A stretch of 64,000 bases of DNA from Chryseobacterium capnotolerans (GCF_021278965.1 NZ_CP065589.1:3477001-3541000); one strand, 5' to 3'; positions 17,915-26,028 are shown, numbered from the stretch's first letter. Translations and numbers: made by a program. Notes: generated from the letters alone by a model not told the origin.

Positions 17915-18565
17915 TTACAAAGTAATTTCAAGGCAATTATTAATATGATCTATTAATTCTACGAATGGGTTTTTTACAGCATATTTTTGTTCATAGGTCA
18001 ATTTCCTTGTATCAAGGATTTGGAGACAATTTCTTTTGAATACAGGACTTTTCAGTAAGATTCCATACCTGCTGATTTCGGTATCCATTCCATCCTGATT
18101 AAGGTATTTGTAGCCTTTATCATATTTCGAGCGGATAAATATTCTTTCGGCCTGGCTTTCCAATAGTCCCAAAAAATTAATGAAGACCAACGTTGATTTC
18201 GCAGAGACATTGGAATATTCAAAAGGAATGACAATGAAATCACTATAGATAAGAAGGTCGCTGTATTTCACGTCCAATGTTCCTGCAAGGTCGAATATGT
18301 TTATTTCTTCACTTTCTTTCAATTCGATCAAAGTTTCAAAATCCGAGAAAGGCTGTTCGTTTTCTTCATCGATGATTTCAACATCATATAGTTTTGGAAT
18401 ATCCAGCAATTCGTCTTCTTTCCATTTATGATAAAATGACTTCTGAAAATCGAAATCGAATACATTGACCTTTCTCTTGGAATTAACAGAAATATAATTG
18501 GCAAAAGCAATGGCAAGCGTTGTTTTACCGGTTCCTCCTTTCTGTGTGGCAAAAGTGATTATCAT
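17915..18565 (-). CDS. traA: ParA/MinD-type P-loop ATPase (TraA of Bacteroidetes elements)
   Basis: A 216-residue ATPase with the deviant Walker A motif FATQKGGTGKTTLA at residues 4-17 and a typical ParA layout (VNVFDFDFQKS, IFDLAGTLDVKYSDLLIYSDFIVIPFEYS). It could position the transfer apparatus or relaxosome, or help partition the element. No parB gene is next to it, which favours the transfer role. It is the first gene of the secretion operon, 41 bp after the relaxase gene. Confidence 0.85.
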   Translation of the reverse strand: MIITFATQKGGTGKTTLAIAFANYISVNSKRKVNVFDFDFQKSFYHKWKEDELLDIPKLYDVEIIDEENEQPFSDFETLIELKESEEINIFDLAGTLDVKYSDLLIYSDFIVIPFEYSNVSAKSTLVFINFLGLLESQAERIFIRSKYDKGYKYLNQDGMDTEISRYGILLKSPVFKRNCLQILDTRKLTYEQKYAVKNPFVELIDHINNCLEITL

Positions 18566-18606
18566 AATTTTCTATATCTTTTAAATAATTGGAAGCTACA
18601 TTTTAC

Positions 18607-20070
18607 TTATCTATTTCTTTTTTTTCTTCGTTTTTTAAGTTCATTTTCAGCAGGATCCCTTGCAGTCCCAGTACTTTTCATTAATTCAAAAAGCATTTCA
18701 TTGACAGCTTTTTTAAATTCACCCCCTTCCTTATTTTCGCTTTGGTGCGCCGTTTTTAATTGAGGGTTTAGGAATTCCTGATATTTCTTTTCCCCAATCA
18801 TTGGTTCCAATTCTCCGATGTAATGAAGTCTAGAATGAACGATGTAATATTTTCCATCCTCTGATTTGATGATATTAACATCTTCTTTATTTTGGCTTTT
18901 CAGGTATTCTTTTACATCGTTTCTGATTGCTGTTAATATTTCCTTATTTTTCAGCTTTTTATTCTCAAAAAGCATAAAGTCTTTTATTTCATTTTTTGAA
19001 TTTCTATCTTTTAAAAATCTTTGTAGTACTACTTTAGTGTCATCATTTGGAATATTGTAATCCTTAAGACTTTCAAACAGTTTCTTATCCATTTTCTCCG
19101 AAGTGAATTCGAACAACTCATTCATTTTCATTATTTCACTTCCTTTATAAACTGAGCCTGTCTTGTGGTCAATGACCGTATAACCAAAAGGTTGCAAATC
19201 ATCTTTATGATGGAATATTAAGTCTATCCCAAAAACATCTTTCAGCTTTTTCTGAAGTTCACTTTCGAATTCAATTATTGGTGTCCAATCATCTTTTTGC
19301 TGCTCTTCCGGAAGCATTGCTTCCTGCCTTCTAAAATCCTCGACTTTGAAAACCTTATTGGAGCAAATATCTTTATACTTTGAAAAAATGGCTTTCAGCT
19401 GTTTTGTCCTTTTCTCATTTTTTCTACTATCAAAAACAATTTGGTCTCCTGATAATGTTCGCTGGATTACTCCGTTTTTTAAAATGGTCAAAGATTTTGC
19501 ATCATTTGTGTTTTCACCCAGTTTATAGCCATTTCTGTTAAGTAAAGTTTCAAACTGATGGAGGGAACTCATTTTGTATTTCAACAGTTTGTTCAATACT
19601 TCCTCCGGTTTAATTCCGTAAAGTTTCTCTAGAGTATTAGCTAAAGCTTTTTGAGCTTTTAACTTTTCATAACTGTCATTAATCTTCTTTCCAGTCTGTT
19701 TATCTACTCGAGTCGTAACAATATGAATGTGATTGTTCTCTGTGTCATTATGGAAAGCCACAATAAATGGTTGTTTTCCATATCCCAATTCATCCATAAA
19801 GTCATCAGCAATTTTTGTAAGTTCTTCTTTGGAATGTTCCCTGAACTTGGTCGAAATTGTTGCGTGAAATTGAGGCCTAATTACTCTTTTATTTCCAGCC
19901 GAAATAACTTTTAAATAATCTCTGACTTGCTGTTTATCACTATTTTCATTAATGAATGATGGAAAGTTTTTCATCATCATCAACTCCCCTTTTCCTTTGT
20001 CTATTTTTTTATCATTGTAATTAACTCCTGGAAAGTCGGATCCAGCTGGATTCATTATTTTAACAATCAT
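18607..20070 (-). CDS. mobB: Relaxase/mobilisation nuclease (MobB-like)
   Basis: The relaxase nicks the transfer origin and carries the strand into the recipient. Start taken at MIVKIMNPAGSDF (ATG 20068-20070), giving 487 residues; the nearby ATG at 20053-20055 is an alternative. Metal-binding histidines are visible in RPQFHATIS and NNHIHIVTTRVD, and a Lys-rich helical C-terminal region follows. As read, the frame continues upstream into the MobA-like gene, making a 606-residue fusion, but this depends on a missing base in the T5 run at 20115-20119. With it restored the two genes are separate and overlap by 11 bases. It precedes parA in the same orientation. Confidence 0.85.
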   Translation of the reverse strand: MIVKIMNPAGSDFPGVNYNDKKIDKGKGELMMMKNFPSFINENSDKQQVRDYLKVISAGNKRVIRPQFHATISTKFREHSKEELTKIADDFMDELGYGKQPFIVAFHNDTENNHIHIVTTRVDKQTGKKINDSYEKLKAQKALANTLEKLYGIKPEEVLNKLLKYKMSSLHQFETLLNRNGYKLGENTNDAKSLTILKNGVIQRTLSGDQIVFDSRKNEKRTKQLKAIFSKYKDICSNKVFKVEDFRRQEAMLPEEQQKDDWTPIIEFESELQKKLKDVFGIDLIFHHKDDLQPFGYTVIDHKTGSVYKGSEIMKMNELFEFTSEKMDKKLFESLKDYNIPNDDTKVVLQRFLKDRNSKNEIKDFMLFENKKLKNKEILTAIRNDVKEYLKSQNKEDVNIIKSEDGKYYIVHSRLHYIGELEPMIGEKKYQEFLNPQLKTAHQSENKEGGEFKKAVNEMLFELMKSTGTARDPAENELKKRRKKRNR

Positions 20071-20427
20071 TTTGAAGCAAAGAATAAATGTTTTCAAATA
20101 TTTTGTTCTGCTCCTTTTTAGAATTATTATTTCTGAAAGCTTTTCAGAAAAAACTTTTAACTCTTCTGAACCGATGAATTTTTGCGTATTTACAATCTTA
20201 GCAACCTGATTGATATTGGTCTCAATCTTTACAAAAACATTATCTTGTTTTTCAATGAATTCGAGAACCTGTCTTCTTTCATCATCCAAAATCCTGTTTT
20301 CGACAGAATTGATGATTAAACTTGTAAGCGAAATATTTCTTGTATCGCATATTTTTTTCCATTCTTGCTTTTTCTGATTACTGATTCTAAAAATGATAGT
20401 CTTATTCTCGGTTTCAATCGGACTCAT
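20060..20427 (-). CDS. mobA: MobA-like mobilisation accessory protein (apparent frameshift)
   Basis: The N-terminal 110 residues (MSPIETENKTIIFRISNQ, LTSLIINSVENRIL, KQDNVFVKIETNINQVAKIVN) match the layout of ribbon-helix-helix-like MobA/MobC accessory proteins that open the transfer origin for the relaxase. Restoring one base in the T5 run at 20115-20119 gives the natural C-terminus EQNKIFENIYSLLQNDC and a stop at 20060-20062, total about 122 residues. Without it the gene runs on into the relaxase. It is the first gene of the mob pair; the transfer origin is normally near such genes, but I could not define it. Confidence 0.72.
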
Positions 20428-20459
20428 TTGAAATAGTAAATAGTTTCATTCAAGTATAT

Positions 20460-20783
20460 CTAAATTGGAATAAAAATTAGAGTAGCAATTGCTAAAGCGC
20501 CTACAAAAACAGAATTCAATATTTTCCATTTCTTCATTTGCCTAATGCTTGCTTTCTCAAGGATAATCTGTTCTTTCTTAGCCGAAATTCCATAGATACA
20601 ATCTTTATCAAATCCCGTGATTTTCAGATTAAGTACTTTTGCATTAAAATCTTGAACTTCATAGCTTCTGCCAACTTCTATTGAACTTTCAATTAATGGT
20701 CTCCCAGGATTAGCTACTATGGTTTTGCAGGAGGTCAATGAAATGCATAATAACAGAATTAAAAATATTTGGTAATTTTTCAT
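20460..20783 (-). CDS. Small lipoprotein of unknown function
   Basis: Start chosen at MKNYQIFLILLLC (ATG 20781-20783), giving 107 residues with a lipoprotein signal (LLLCISLTSC, Cys at 18). A beta-rich middle segment (VGRSYEVQDFNAKVLNLKITGFDKDCIYG) is followed by a C-terminal hydrophobic helix (VFVGALAIATLIFIPI). It lies 38 bp after the adhesin-like gene and upstream of mobA. No known family; possibly a surface-exclusion or envelope protein, which is a guess from location. Confidence 0.6.
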   Translation of the reverse strand: MKNYQIFLILLLCISLTSCKTIVANPGRPLIESSIEVGRSYEVQDFNAKVLNLKITGFDKDCIYGISAKKEQIILEKASIRQMKKWKILNSVFVGALAIATLIFIPI

Positions 20784-20820
20784 TGGTTTATTTTCTAAGT
20801 TCAATTGAATTCGCTGTGCA

Positions 20821-21912
20821 TTAAAGTGCTTCCCAATTTGCCACACCATTTACACTCTTTAGAACATAGCTTCCTACAGGTGGAGGTTGAGGAATAAATT
20901 CTGTTGCAAAACCAAATGATCCATCAGATTTAGCCACTACTCTTTTCGTATATGAAGAATCGTTATCTGCATTAGGCATTTGTGATGGCGTGACACTTAA
21001 TTTTCCATTGATGTTTAGCCACCTTTCAGAAAAATCCCCCGAAATCAACGCGAATTTGTAATCCGTATAATTATTCGTAATACTATCCCAAAAGTTGGTT
21101 GAACTTGTTGTGACGGGGGTTGAATGTATAGCCAATTTGTTACTAACACTTCTGTTACCAGTGGCAGGACTTCCTGCTCCTGTACCAATGAAGATATTAT
21201 TGGAACCTGTTCGGTTTCCTGTACCTGACAAATATCCTATCGATATATTATCATTCCCGGAAGTGATATATGACATTGCTCCTGCCCCGATTCCAATATT
21301 TCTGCTTCCTGAAATTGTTCCGTTTACAATGCCATTCAGTGCCGAAACACCTGCTCCATAATTCAATTTTCCTGTAATTTCTCCCTGAGACATTGCGTAA
21401 AAACTAGCAGAATTTCCTTTTCCTGAAGTTATCTTAGAATCTGTCGCAACGATAGAATTATACTCGCCTGTAATTTGACCTCGGGAATTTCCAAGTGTAT
21501 AATTTTCCTTACTATCAAAATCAAGATGGAGATTACTTTTGACAACAAGTTCTACTGTTGAAGAATTTCCTCTTAGAACAACATCATTTAGAGAGTCTTC
21601 TTGAGTAAAAGGTATCCACGCACTACCATCAAAATAATATAAACCTGATTTTGTAATATGAATCACTTGACCAACTAAATTTGTCGCAGGTAATGTCACA
21701 AAGACTATAGTTCCCTTTTTTGCAGTTGAATAAGTTTTTGCTGCCAGTTGTTCTCCCGTAATACGTGGTGGAATAATTCCATCATAATGATTAGTATCAT
21801 TGGGTTTGCCTACAACTTCTAATGTTGCTTCTGGTGTTTGGGTATTGATTCCGACTTGAGCGTGAACCGCTATACCAAAAAAGGACAAAAAAAGATAAAT
21901 AAGTGTTTTCAT
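20821..21912 (-). CDS. Exported adhesin/tail-fibre-like protein, paralogue of next gene
   Basis: Start taken at MKTLIYLFLSFFG (ATG 21910-21912); 363 residues with a signal peptide ending AVHA. Residues about 20-115 (VGINTQTPEATLEVVGK, DGIIPPRITGEQL, KGTIVFVTLPATNLVGQV, GLYYFDGSAW) are shared almost position by position with the protein at 21997-22788. The remainder is Gly/Ser/Asn-rich with repeated SGRG/GSNNIFIG-type turns, like the head-repeat regions of trimeric adhesins or phage-type fibres common in Chryseobacterium relatives. The paralogues differ after the common N-terminus, suggesting a conserved anchoring part and variable ends. Cell-surface location is inferred. Confidence 0.68.
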   Translation of the reverse strand: MKTLIYLFLSFFGIAVHAQVGINTQTPEATLEVVGKPNDTNHYDGIIPPRITGEQLAAKTYSTAKKGTIVFVTLPATNLVGQVIHITKSGLYYFDGSAWIPFTQEDSLNDVVLRGNSSTVELVVKSNLHLDFDSKENYTLGNSRGQITGEYNSIVATDSKITSGKGNSASFYAMSQGEITGKLNYGAGVSALNGIVNGTISGSRNIGIGAGAMSYITSGNDNISIGYLSGTGNRTGSNNIFIGTGAGSPATGNRSVSNKLAIHSTPVTTSSTNFWDSITNNYTDYKFALISGDFSERWLNINGKLSVTPSQMPNADNDSSYTKRVVAKSDGSFGFATEFIPQPPPVGSYVLKSVNGVANWEAL

Positions 21913-21996
21913 TTTATTATTGTTTTTATATAAATTCATTTGGTTATAGAATCGCTTTCTTTCATCACTTGTATCAGAATTTCAATTTTGAAGATT

Positions 21997-22788
21997 CTAC
22001 TTTAGATATGGCTTCCTCCAGTTAGAATAACTTTGCACTTCTCCATATGTATAAAATGAGGGTGACATTGAACTTAAAGTACTTTGCGGAATTTGAAAAC
22101 CATAATTTTCAAGCAAGGCTGGAAAATATTGGGTTGAATTTTCTCGATGTAGTAAGGCGATTTGATATGGGACAAAACCTAAATCATTGCATATATCTCC
22201 AATATTGATGAAAGTATTTCCTGTGATTGGTTCGCTATCTGATCTGTATAACTGAAAACGGATGTTGACAATACCATTATTTTTTTTAAAAGATATATTT
22301 CCATTTAATCCTCCAAAATTTTTTGTCCCTACAGAGTAAGATTTTGATGAAGTCAAATATGCGTTTGTATTACCCCACTGATTTCTCGGAGTTGACCAAG
22401 TTGATGTTGCAGTAAGTCCTGCAGTACTGGTTGGGTCGAATGTCAGTAAAATGAAATATTCGATTGGATCTTTATCTTGTAAAAGTAGCTGCCAAAAACT
22501 TCCATCAAAACAGTATAATCCTGTTTCAACAACATACTTAACCTGACCGACTAAATTGGTTGCAGGAGATGTCACAAAAACGATAGTACCCTTTTTACCT
22601 GAAGTATATACCTTAGTAGATAACTGGTCGCCTGTAATACGAGGAGGAATTATGCCATCATAATGATTAGAATCACTTGGTTTTCCTACAACATCCAAAG
22701 TAGCTTCTGGTAATTTGGTATTAATTCCGACTTGTCCCCGAATAGTTATGACTATGAATAGCAGAAAAAAATAAAAAGGTATTCTCAT
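21997..22788 (-). CDS. Exported surface protein with the same N-terminal module as its neighbour
   Basis: Start at MRIPFYFFLLFIV (ATG 22786-22788), 263 residues, signal peptide ending near IRG. The N-terminal about 110 residues repeat the module of the previous gene (VGINTKLPEATLDVVGK, DGIIPPRITGDQL, GLYCFDGSFW). The C-terminal half (TSTWSTPRNQWGN, NGNISFKKNNGIVNIRFQLY) looks like a beta-sandwich of unknown specificity. It is 84 bp upstream of its paralogue, same strand. Upstream of its start lie phased TCTGGA repeats and the palindrome array, possibly its control region. Confidence 0.65.
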   Translation of the reverse strand: MRIPFYFFLLFIVITIRGQVGINTKLPEATLDVVGKPSDSNHYDGIIPPRITGDQLSTKVYTSGKKGTIVFVTSPATNLVGQVKYVVETGLYCFDGSFWQLLLQDKDPIEYFILLTFDPTSTAGLTATSTWSTPRNQWGNTNAYLTSSKSYSVGTKNFGGLNGNISFKKNNGIVNIRFQLYRSDSEPITGNTFINIGDICNDLGFVPYQIALLHRENSTQYFPALLENYGFQIPQSTLSSMSPSFYTYGEVQSYSNWRKPYLK

Positions 22789-22881
22789 TTCGTTTTTTTG
22801 GTTAACATTTCTTCTGCAAAGTTGGGACATCAAAACATTGAAAACAATAGTGTTAATGGGAGCTGGGCTAAATAAGATGAT

Positions 22882-22938
22882 TCTGGATGATTCTGGAATC
22901 TCTGGAGATTAAAAAAGAATAATCTGGATTAATCTGGA
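22882..22938. repeat. Five phased TCTGGA direct repeats
   Basis: TCTGGA occurs at 22882, 22892, 22901, 22923 and 22933, about one helical turn apart except for one two-turn gap, with flanking GATTCTGGAT / AATCTGGATT contexts. It lies 94-150 bp upstream of the minus-strand gene starting at 22788. Such phasing suggests binding sites for a regulator; function not shown. Confidence 0.5.
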
Positions 22939-23259
22939 ATCTTAAACCTAATTTCACAGAAAACAAAAAAACAAGTTCCGCAGTTTTTTACCCTTTTTGA
23001 AGAAAAAGGCAAGAGAGTCTTTGGATGTACAACTTGTAAAAGTCTGTATATACAAAGACACATCTTGCTCAAAAAGGCCGCTTATTTTTCGGAGTTCTGA
23101 AAATCGATTTATATTATTGATAATCAGTAAGTTTGAATCTCCTGTTGTGTTTATTGGGAAATTACAGAAGTGAATTCTTTGAGTATGAAAGAAAAATAAT
23201 AATTGCTTGTAAAGTGAAAATTTACTTACCGTATTGTAAATCAAATTGTAATGATTTTG
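22939..23259. other. Non-coding stretch upstream of the palindrome array
   Basis: No convincing gene. An open frame on the minus strand has a low-complexity, Phe-rich translation, no recognisable start context and no resemblance to a protein; I treat it as chance. The stretch contains the sequence between the TCTGGA repeats and the palindrome array and may belong to the same control or recombination region. Confidence 0.4.
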
Positions 23260-23517
23260 ACCTGTACTTATTTTACGCAGGTGACCTGTATCTAATTTAC
23301 GCAGGTATGAGATTGCACCAGTATTCGTATTACGCAGGTGCGATGAGTAATATTGTCCTATTTTTTGCAGATGACCTGTATCTGATTTACTCAGGTATGA
23401 ATTCCAGCTGTATGTATTTTACGCAGGTTTGATGATTGGCATAATCCTTTTTACTCAGGTAACCTGTATCTAATTTATACAGGTATGGGGTTCAACCTGT
23501 ATTCGTATTACGCAGGT
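23260..23517. repeat. Array of nine 23-bp palindromic units in three triplets
   Basis: Units begin at 23260, 23284, 23317, 23350, 23374, 23406, 23438, 23462 and 23495. The best units start ACCTG and end CAGGT, forming an inverted repeat around a 13-bp AT-rich centre; units 4 and 7 have lost most of the left arm. Units 1-3, 4-6 and 7-9 form a higher-order repeat of 88-90 bp with spacers of 1, about 10 and 10 bp. Within each triplet the second unit contains ATCT.ATTTA and the third ends GTATTACGCAGGT or a variant of it. This is too short-spaced for CRISPR. It could be a partition, recombination or regulator array. Confidence 0.8.
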
Positions 23518-23743
23518 TAGATGATGTATTGAACTTGCTTTAATTAATGAATTTTCAATGATGTATTTTAATAGTTACGGGAATCCTTTTTTTACTATCC
23601 GAAAAAATTCCGTTAGGCAAAAAATGATGAGTATAGAACTATTTTGGATAAATATCAAAAAAGAGCACAAGATTCATTATCATTTTTTTGGTATATTTGA
23701 AACTCTTATCAAAATTCTAAACAAAGAAATTTCAATAAAAAAA

Positions 23744-24160
23744 ATGAGAAGAATATTATTTCTATCTTCAATATCACTGGCTTCATTGGCGTACAGCCAG
23801 ACCAACTGTGAATCTCTCAAAAAGGAAAACGAAGCTTTACAATCGACGGTTAAAACTTTGTCTTTAGAAAATTAATCTATAAAAAAAGTATTTGATATTA
23901 ATAATCCAATTCTCGATTCGGAAAAAGACAATTCTTCATTCAAAATAACAAAAGTCGTTGGAAATAAAGCAACGAAAAATATTGCTGTAAGTTTTCTTGT
24001 CTAAACAAAAGATGAGAACAAAAAAATGACGATTACCGATATTTCTATTGTAGATATTGAAGGAAATGAATATCAAATAGATTTATATAAATCCAGCAAA
24101 CCATATCCGGAACTCTCACTGAACACTCCTGTCAAAATAAATTTCTCATTTAAAGATTAA
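23744..24160 (+). pseudogene. Exported protein gene interrupted by two in-frame stops
   Basis: One frame runs from ATG 23744 (MRRILFLSSISLASLAYSQ, a signal peptide) to TAA at 24158-24160, broken by TAA codons after LSLEN and after AVSFLV. The three blocks together would encode about 137 residues: a coiled-coil start (NCESLKKENEALQSTVKTLS) and a beta-rich domain (SSFKITKVVGNKATKN, ITDISIVDIEGNEYQIDLYKS). From memory, intact exported homologues exist in Flavobacteriales. Two nonsense codons without any frame change indicate real decay, unlike the single-base gaps elsewhere. It is the only plus-strand gene between 0 and 34 kb that I support. Confidence 0.7.
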
Positions 24161-24343
24161 AAAAGAACTAATTTCTTCAGCAGTTGAAAGGAAAAGCTAT
24201 CAATACATCCTCCCTAAGTTATTGCATTACAACAATGTATTTAATGATGCTTTTTTAAGATCGCTATATGTAGCAAGGTTAGAAATTTTACTTATAGATG
24301 AGTTGATACCCAAACTTGTAAATGACAAAATCATAGTTATAAA

Positions 24344-24369
24344 AAGTGAGGCTAAATTTAACCTCACTT
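24344..24369 (-). terminator. Rho-independent terminator of the arsR-merTP operon
   Basis: On the minus strand AAGTGAGG pairs with CCTCACTT around a 10-nt loop and is followed by TTTTTAT. It begins 5 bp after the stop of the gene at 24374-24583, a good position for the end of that transcript. Confidence 0.7.
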
Positions 24370-24373
24370 CCAT

Positions 24374-24583
24374 TTATTTACAACAAGCATTTCCCTCTTG
24401 AATAGGTGGGCACTTCACTGTGCCATAACTACAAAACACGCAACAATCCCCCTCTTTTGGTTTTAGGATTGTTTTGCAATTCTCACACTGATAGAAAAAT
24501 TGACAAGCATCAGTTGGCATTTCTTCGGATTTCTTATGTCCGCAGGTTGGACAAGTTATTTCGGATATTAAAATGATGTCCAT
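24374..24583 (-). CDS. Small cysteine-rich GDCC-type metal-binding protein
   Basis: A 69-residue protein with twelve cysteines. It holds a zinc-ribbon-like N-terminal pair (CPTCGHKK with CENCK) and the signature GDCCVFCSYGTVKCPPIQ, which recurs in a small protein linked to mercury or other soft-metal operons. It probably binds or passes on a thiophilic metal in the cytoplasm. Its start codon overlaps the merTP stop, so the two are cotranslated. The name is by pattern only. Confidence 0.72.
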   Translation of the reverse strand: MDIILISEITCPTCGHKKSEEMPTDACQFFYQCENCKTILKPKEGDCCVFCSYGTVKCPPIQEGNACCK

Positions 24584-25185
24584 TATGAAATAATTTTGCT
24601 TTTTAGTGATTTGTAACCAGTCGAGTTAATAGCTTTTTCGATTTGCTCGATGCTGGTTTGTTTGTTGTCGAACTTTACAATTGCGTTGCCTTTTTCGTAA
24701 GAAACAATAACTTCAACAATGCCTTTTAGTTTGCTAATTTCTGTCTTTACATGATGTTCACATCCTGAACAAGTCATTCCTTTAATAGTAAATTCAACTT
24801 TCTGAATTTTAGAAGTCGAGGTAACAATTGCCGTGATTTTTGTCTTCGGAACAAAGATGTGAGCATAACTCGGAAATGATAGAAGTAAAACTGATATTAC
24901 GGTAATACTTCCTAAAAATGATTTCGTTTGCATAAAATTTTGTTTTTGATTTGTTTCACAATTACAGTCAATTTGTTTTTGAGGTTTCAGTTTTTGATAC
25001 CAAGCAAAGCCAAGAACTAAAACAGTCATACCAATAAAATAAGGTCGAAAAGGTTCGAGCCACGAAAAGGTAGAAGCAATTCCGCTTGAACCCGCAACTA
25101 TAGCCAAAATTGGCGTAATACAGCACAAGGACGAAGCAATTGCTGTCAAAAGTCCTGCACCGATTAATTTTTTTTCTGTTTTCAT
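24583..25185 (-). CDS. merTP: MerTP fusion: mercuric-ion uptake protein with C-terminal HMA domain
   Basis: A 200-residue fusion. The N-terminal part resembles MerT, with membrane helices and a vicinal cysteine pair in SSLCCITPILAI that takes metal from the periplasm. A second hydrophobic region at about 87-108 (SFLGSITVISVLLLSFPSY) leads into a C-terminal MerP-like domain with the binding motif GMTCSGCEHHV. In known systems MerT/P import Hg(II) for reduction by MerA. No merA or merB occurs in the window, so either the reductase is elsewhere or the protein serves another soft metal. It overlaps the arsR stop by 4 bp. Confidence 0.87.
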   Translation of the reverse strand: MKTEKKLIGAGLLTAIASSLCCITPILAIVAGSSGIASTFSWLEPFRPYFIGMTVLVLGFAWYQKLKPQKQIDCNCETNQKQNFMQTKSFLGSITVISVLLLSFPSYAHIFVPKTKITAIVTSTSKIQKVEFTIKGMTCSGCEHHVKTEISKLKGIVEVIVSYEKGNAIVKFDNKQTSIEQIEKAINSTGYKSLKSKIIS

Positions 25186-25556
25186 ATTGCTTCCAAAATT
25201 TTGTTTTCATTAAGGATTTTGAAAAAAGGTTTGAGCATTTTTTCATACTCTTTTGCCAACGAATAGAAAATAGTTTGCGCTTGTCTTTCCGTTTCAATGA
25301 GTTTTCTGTCTTTGAGTTTTCGCAAGTGCTGAGAAACTGCCGAAATGGTCATACTGAGAATATCGCTTAGGTCGCAAACACAAAGTTTCTTTTCTTCATA
25401 AAGAAGAAAAAGTATTTTCAGTCTTACATTGTTACCCGCTAACTCAAGTCCGCTAGATAAATAATCAACTGTCCCTTTAATTTCACTAATCCGGTCTTTG
25501 CAACGCATTATCTGCTTAACGTCTGCCTGCTGCCTTATACAAGAAAGATTATCCAT
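25182..25556 (-). CDS. arsR: ArsR/SmtB-family metal-sensing repressor
   Basis: Start taken at MDNLSCIRQQADV (ATG 25554-25556; an upstream ATG at 25574 is possible), 124 residues. The winged-helix core contains the ArsR metal-box LCVCDLSD with two cysteines and the recognition helix region SAVSQHLRKLKDRKLIE. Extra cysteines at the N-terminus (SCIRQ, MRCKDR) may complete the metal site. It should repress its own operon and release DNA on binding a thiophilic metal. It replaces the MerR-type activator usual in Gram-negative mer operons, as expected for Bacteroidota. Confidence 0.87.
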   Translation of the reverse strand: MDNLSCIRQQADVKQIMRCKDRISEIKGTVDYLSSGLELAGNNVRLKILFLLYEEKKLCVCDLSDILSMTISAVSQHLRKLKDRKLIETERQAQTIFYSLAKEYEKMLKPFFKILNENKILEAI

Positions 25557-25615
25557 AAGTACAAAGATATGCAAATTGTTTATTTAAGCAAATACTAAAA
25601 TACAAAAACATCTTT

Positions 25616-26028
25616 TTATACATTTTCATAAAAGGATAAAAGATTTCCGTATAAGTCTAATGCTGCAAATTCTCTTGTGCCATAATAGGTACTTTCTATC
25701 TCTGTTTTTTCATTGTGAAGCACCTCTTTTCTTTTAGCTCCTTATACAGCTCTTCAACTCCTTTTACTTCAATTCTGCAACTGTGTGTTCCTGCTAAAAA
25801 GCTTTCTGCCCCACTACTAATCGGTTTTAGAAATAGAAAAATGCTTTTCCATTTCCAACTATAATTGCAGGAAGCCCACAAATGCAGCTCTATGTTGTCC
25901 CGAACCAAAATTGCAAAAGTGTCTTCCTTGTACCGACAATTAAAACCAAATTTGTCTTTGTAAAATTGAACTGCTTTGTCAATTTCCCTGACAGGAAATG
26001 CGGGTGTTGTCTTTATCAGTTCTATCAT
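25616..26028 (-). CDS. Glyoxalase/bleomycin-resistance-like protein (apparent frameshift)
   Basis: A small vicinal-oxygen-chelate protein starting MIELIKTTPAFPVREIDKA (ATG 26026-26028). It has the typical FYKDKFGFNCRYKED and ELHLWA elements and the HSCRIEVKGVEELYKELKEK half. As read it ends early, but adding one base to the T4 run at 25727-25730 restores EVLHNEKTEIEST and then YGTREFAALDLYGNLLSFY, giving 137 residues, the length usual for bleomycin-binding proteins. These proteins sequester glycopeptide-type drugs or act on glyoxal adducts; the substrate here is unknown. It is a cargo gene next to the metal block, on the same strand but not tightly coupled. Confidence 0.75.

Noticed and set aside
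22954..23244. Minus-strand 96-codon frame
   Set aside because: Phe-rich low-complexity product without start signal or domain; lies in a non-coding control region.
23133..23432. Plus-strand 99-codon frame whose end repeats DLYLIYAG
   Set aside because: The repeating peptide is just the translation of the 23-bp palindromes; the frame lacks a plausible start context and spans non-coding repeat DNA.
23260..23517. Possible CRISPR array
   Set aside because: Spacers are 1-10 bp, units are palindromic and degenerate, and no cas gene is present.
24170..24405. Open plus-strand stretch of about 75 codons after the decayed gene
   Set aside because: No start codon at its beginning and it runs into the reverse complement of the small Cys-rich gene; no protein-like pattern.
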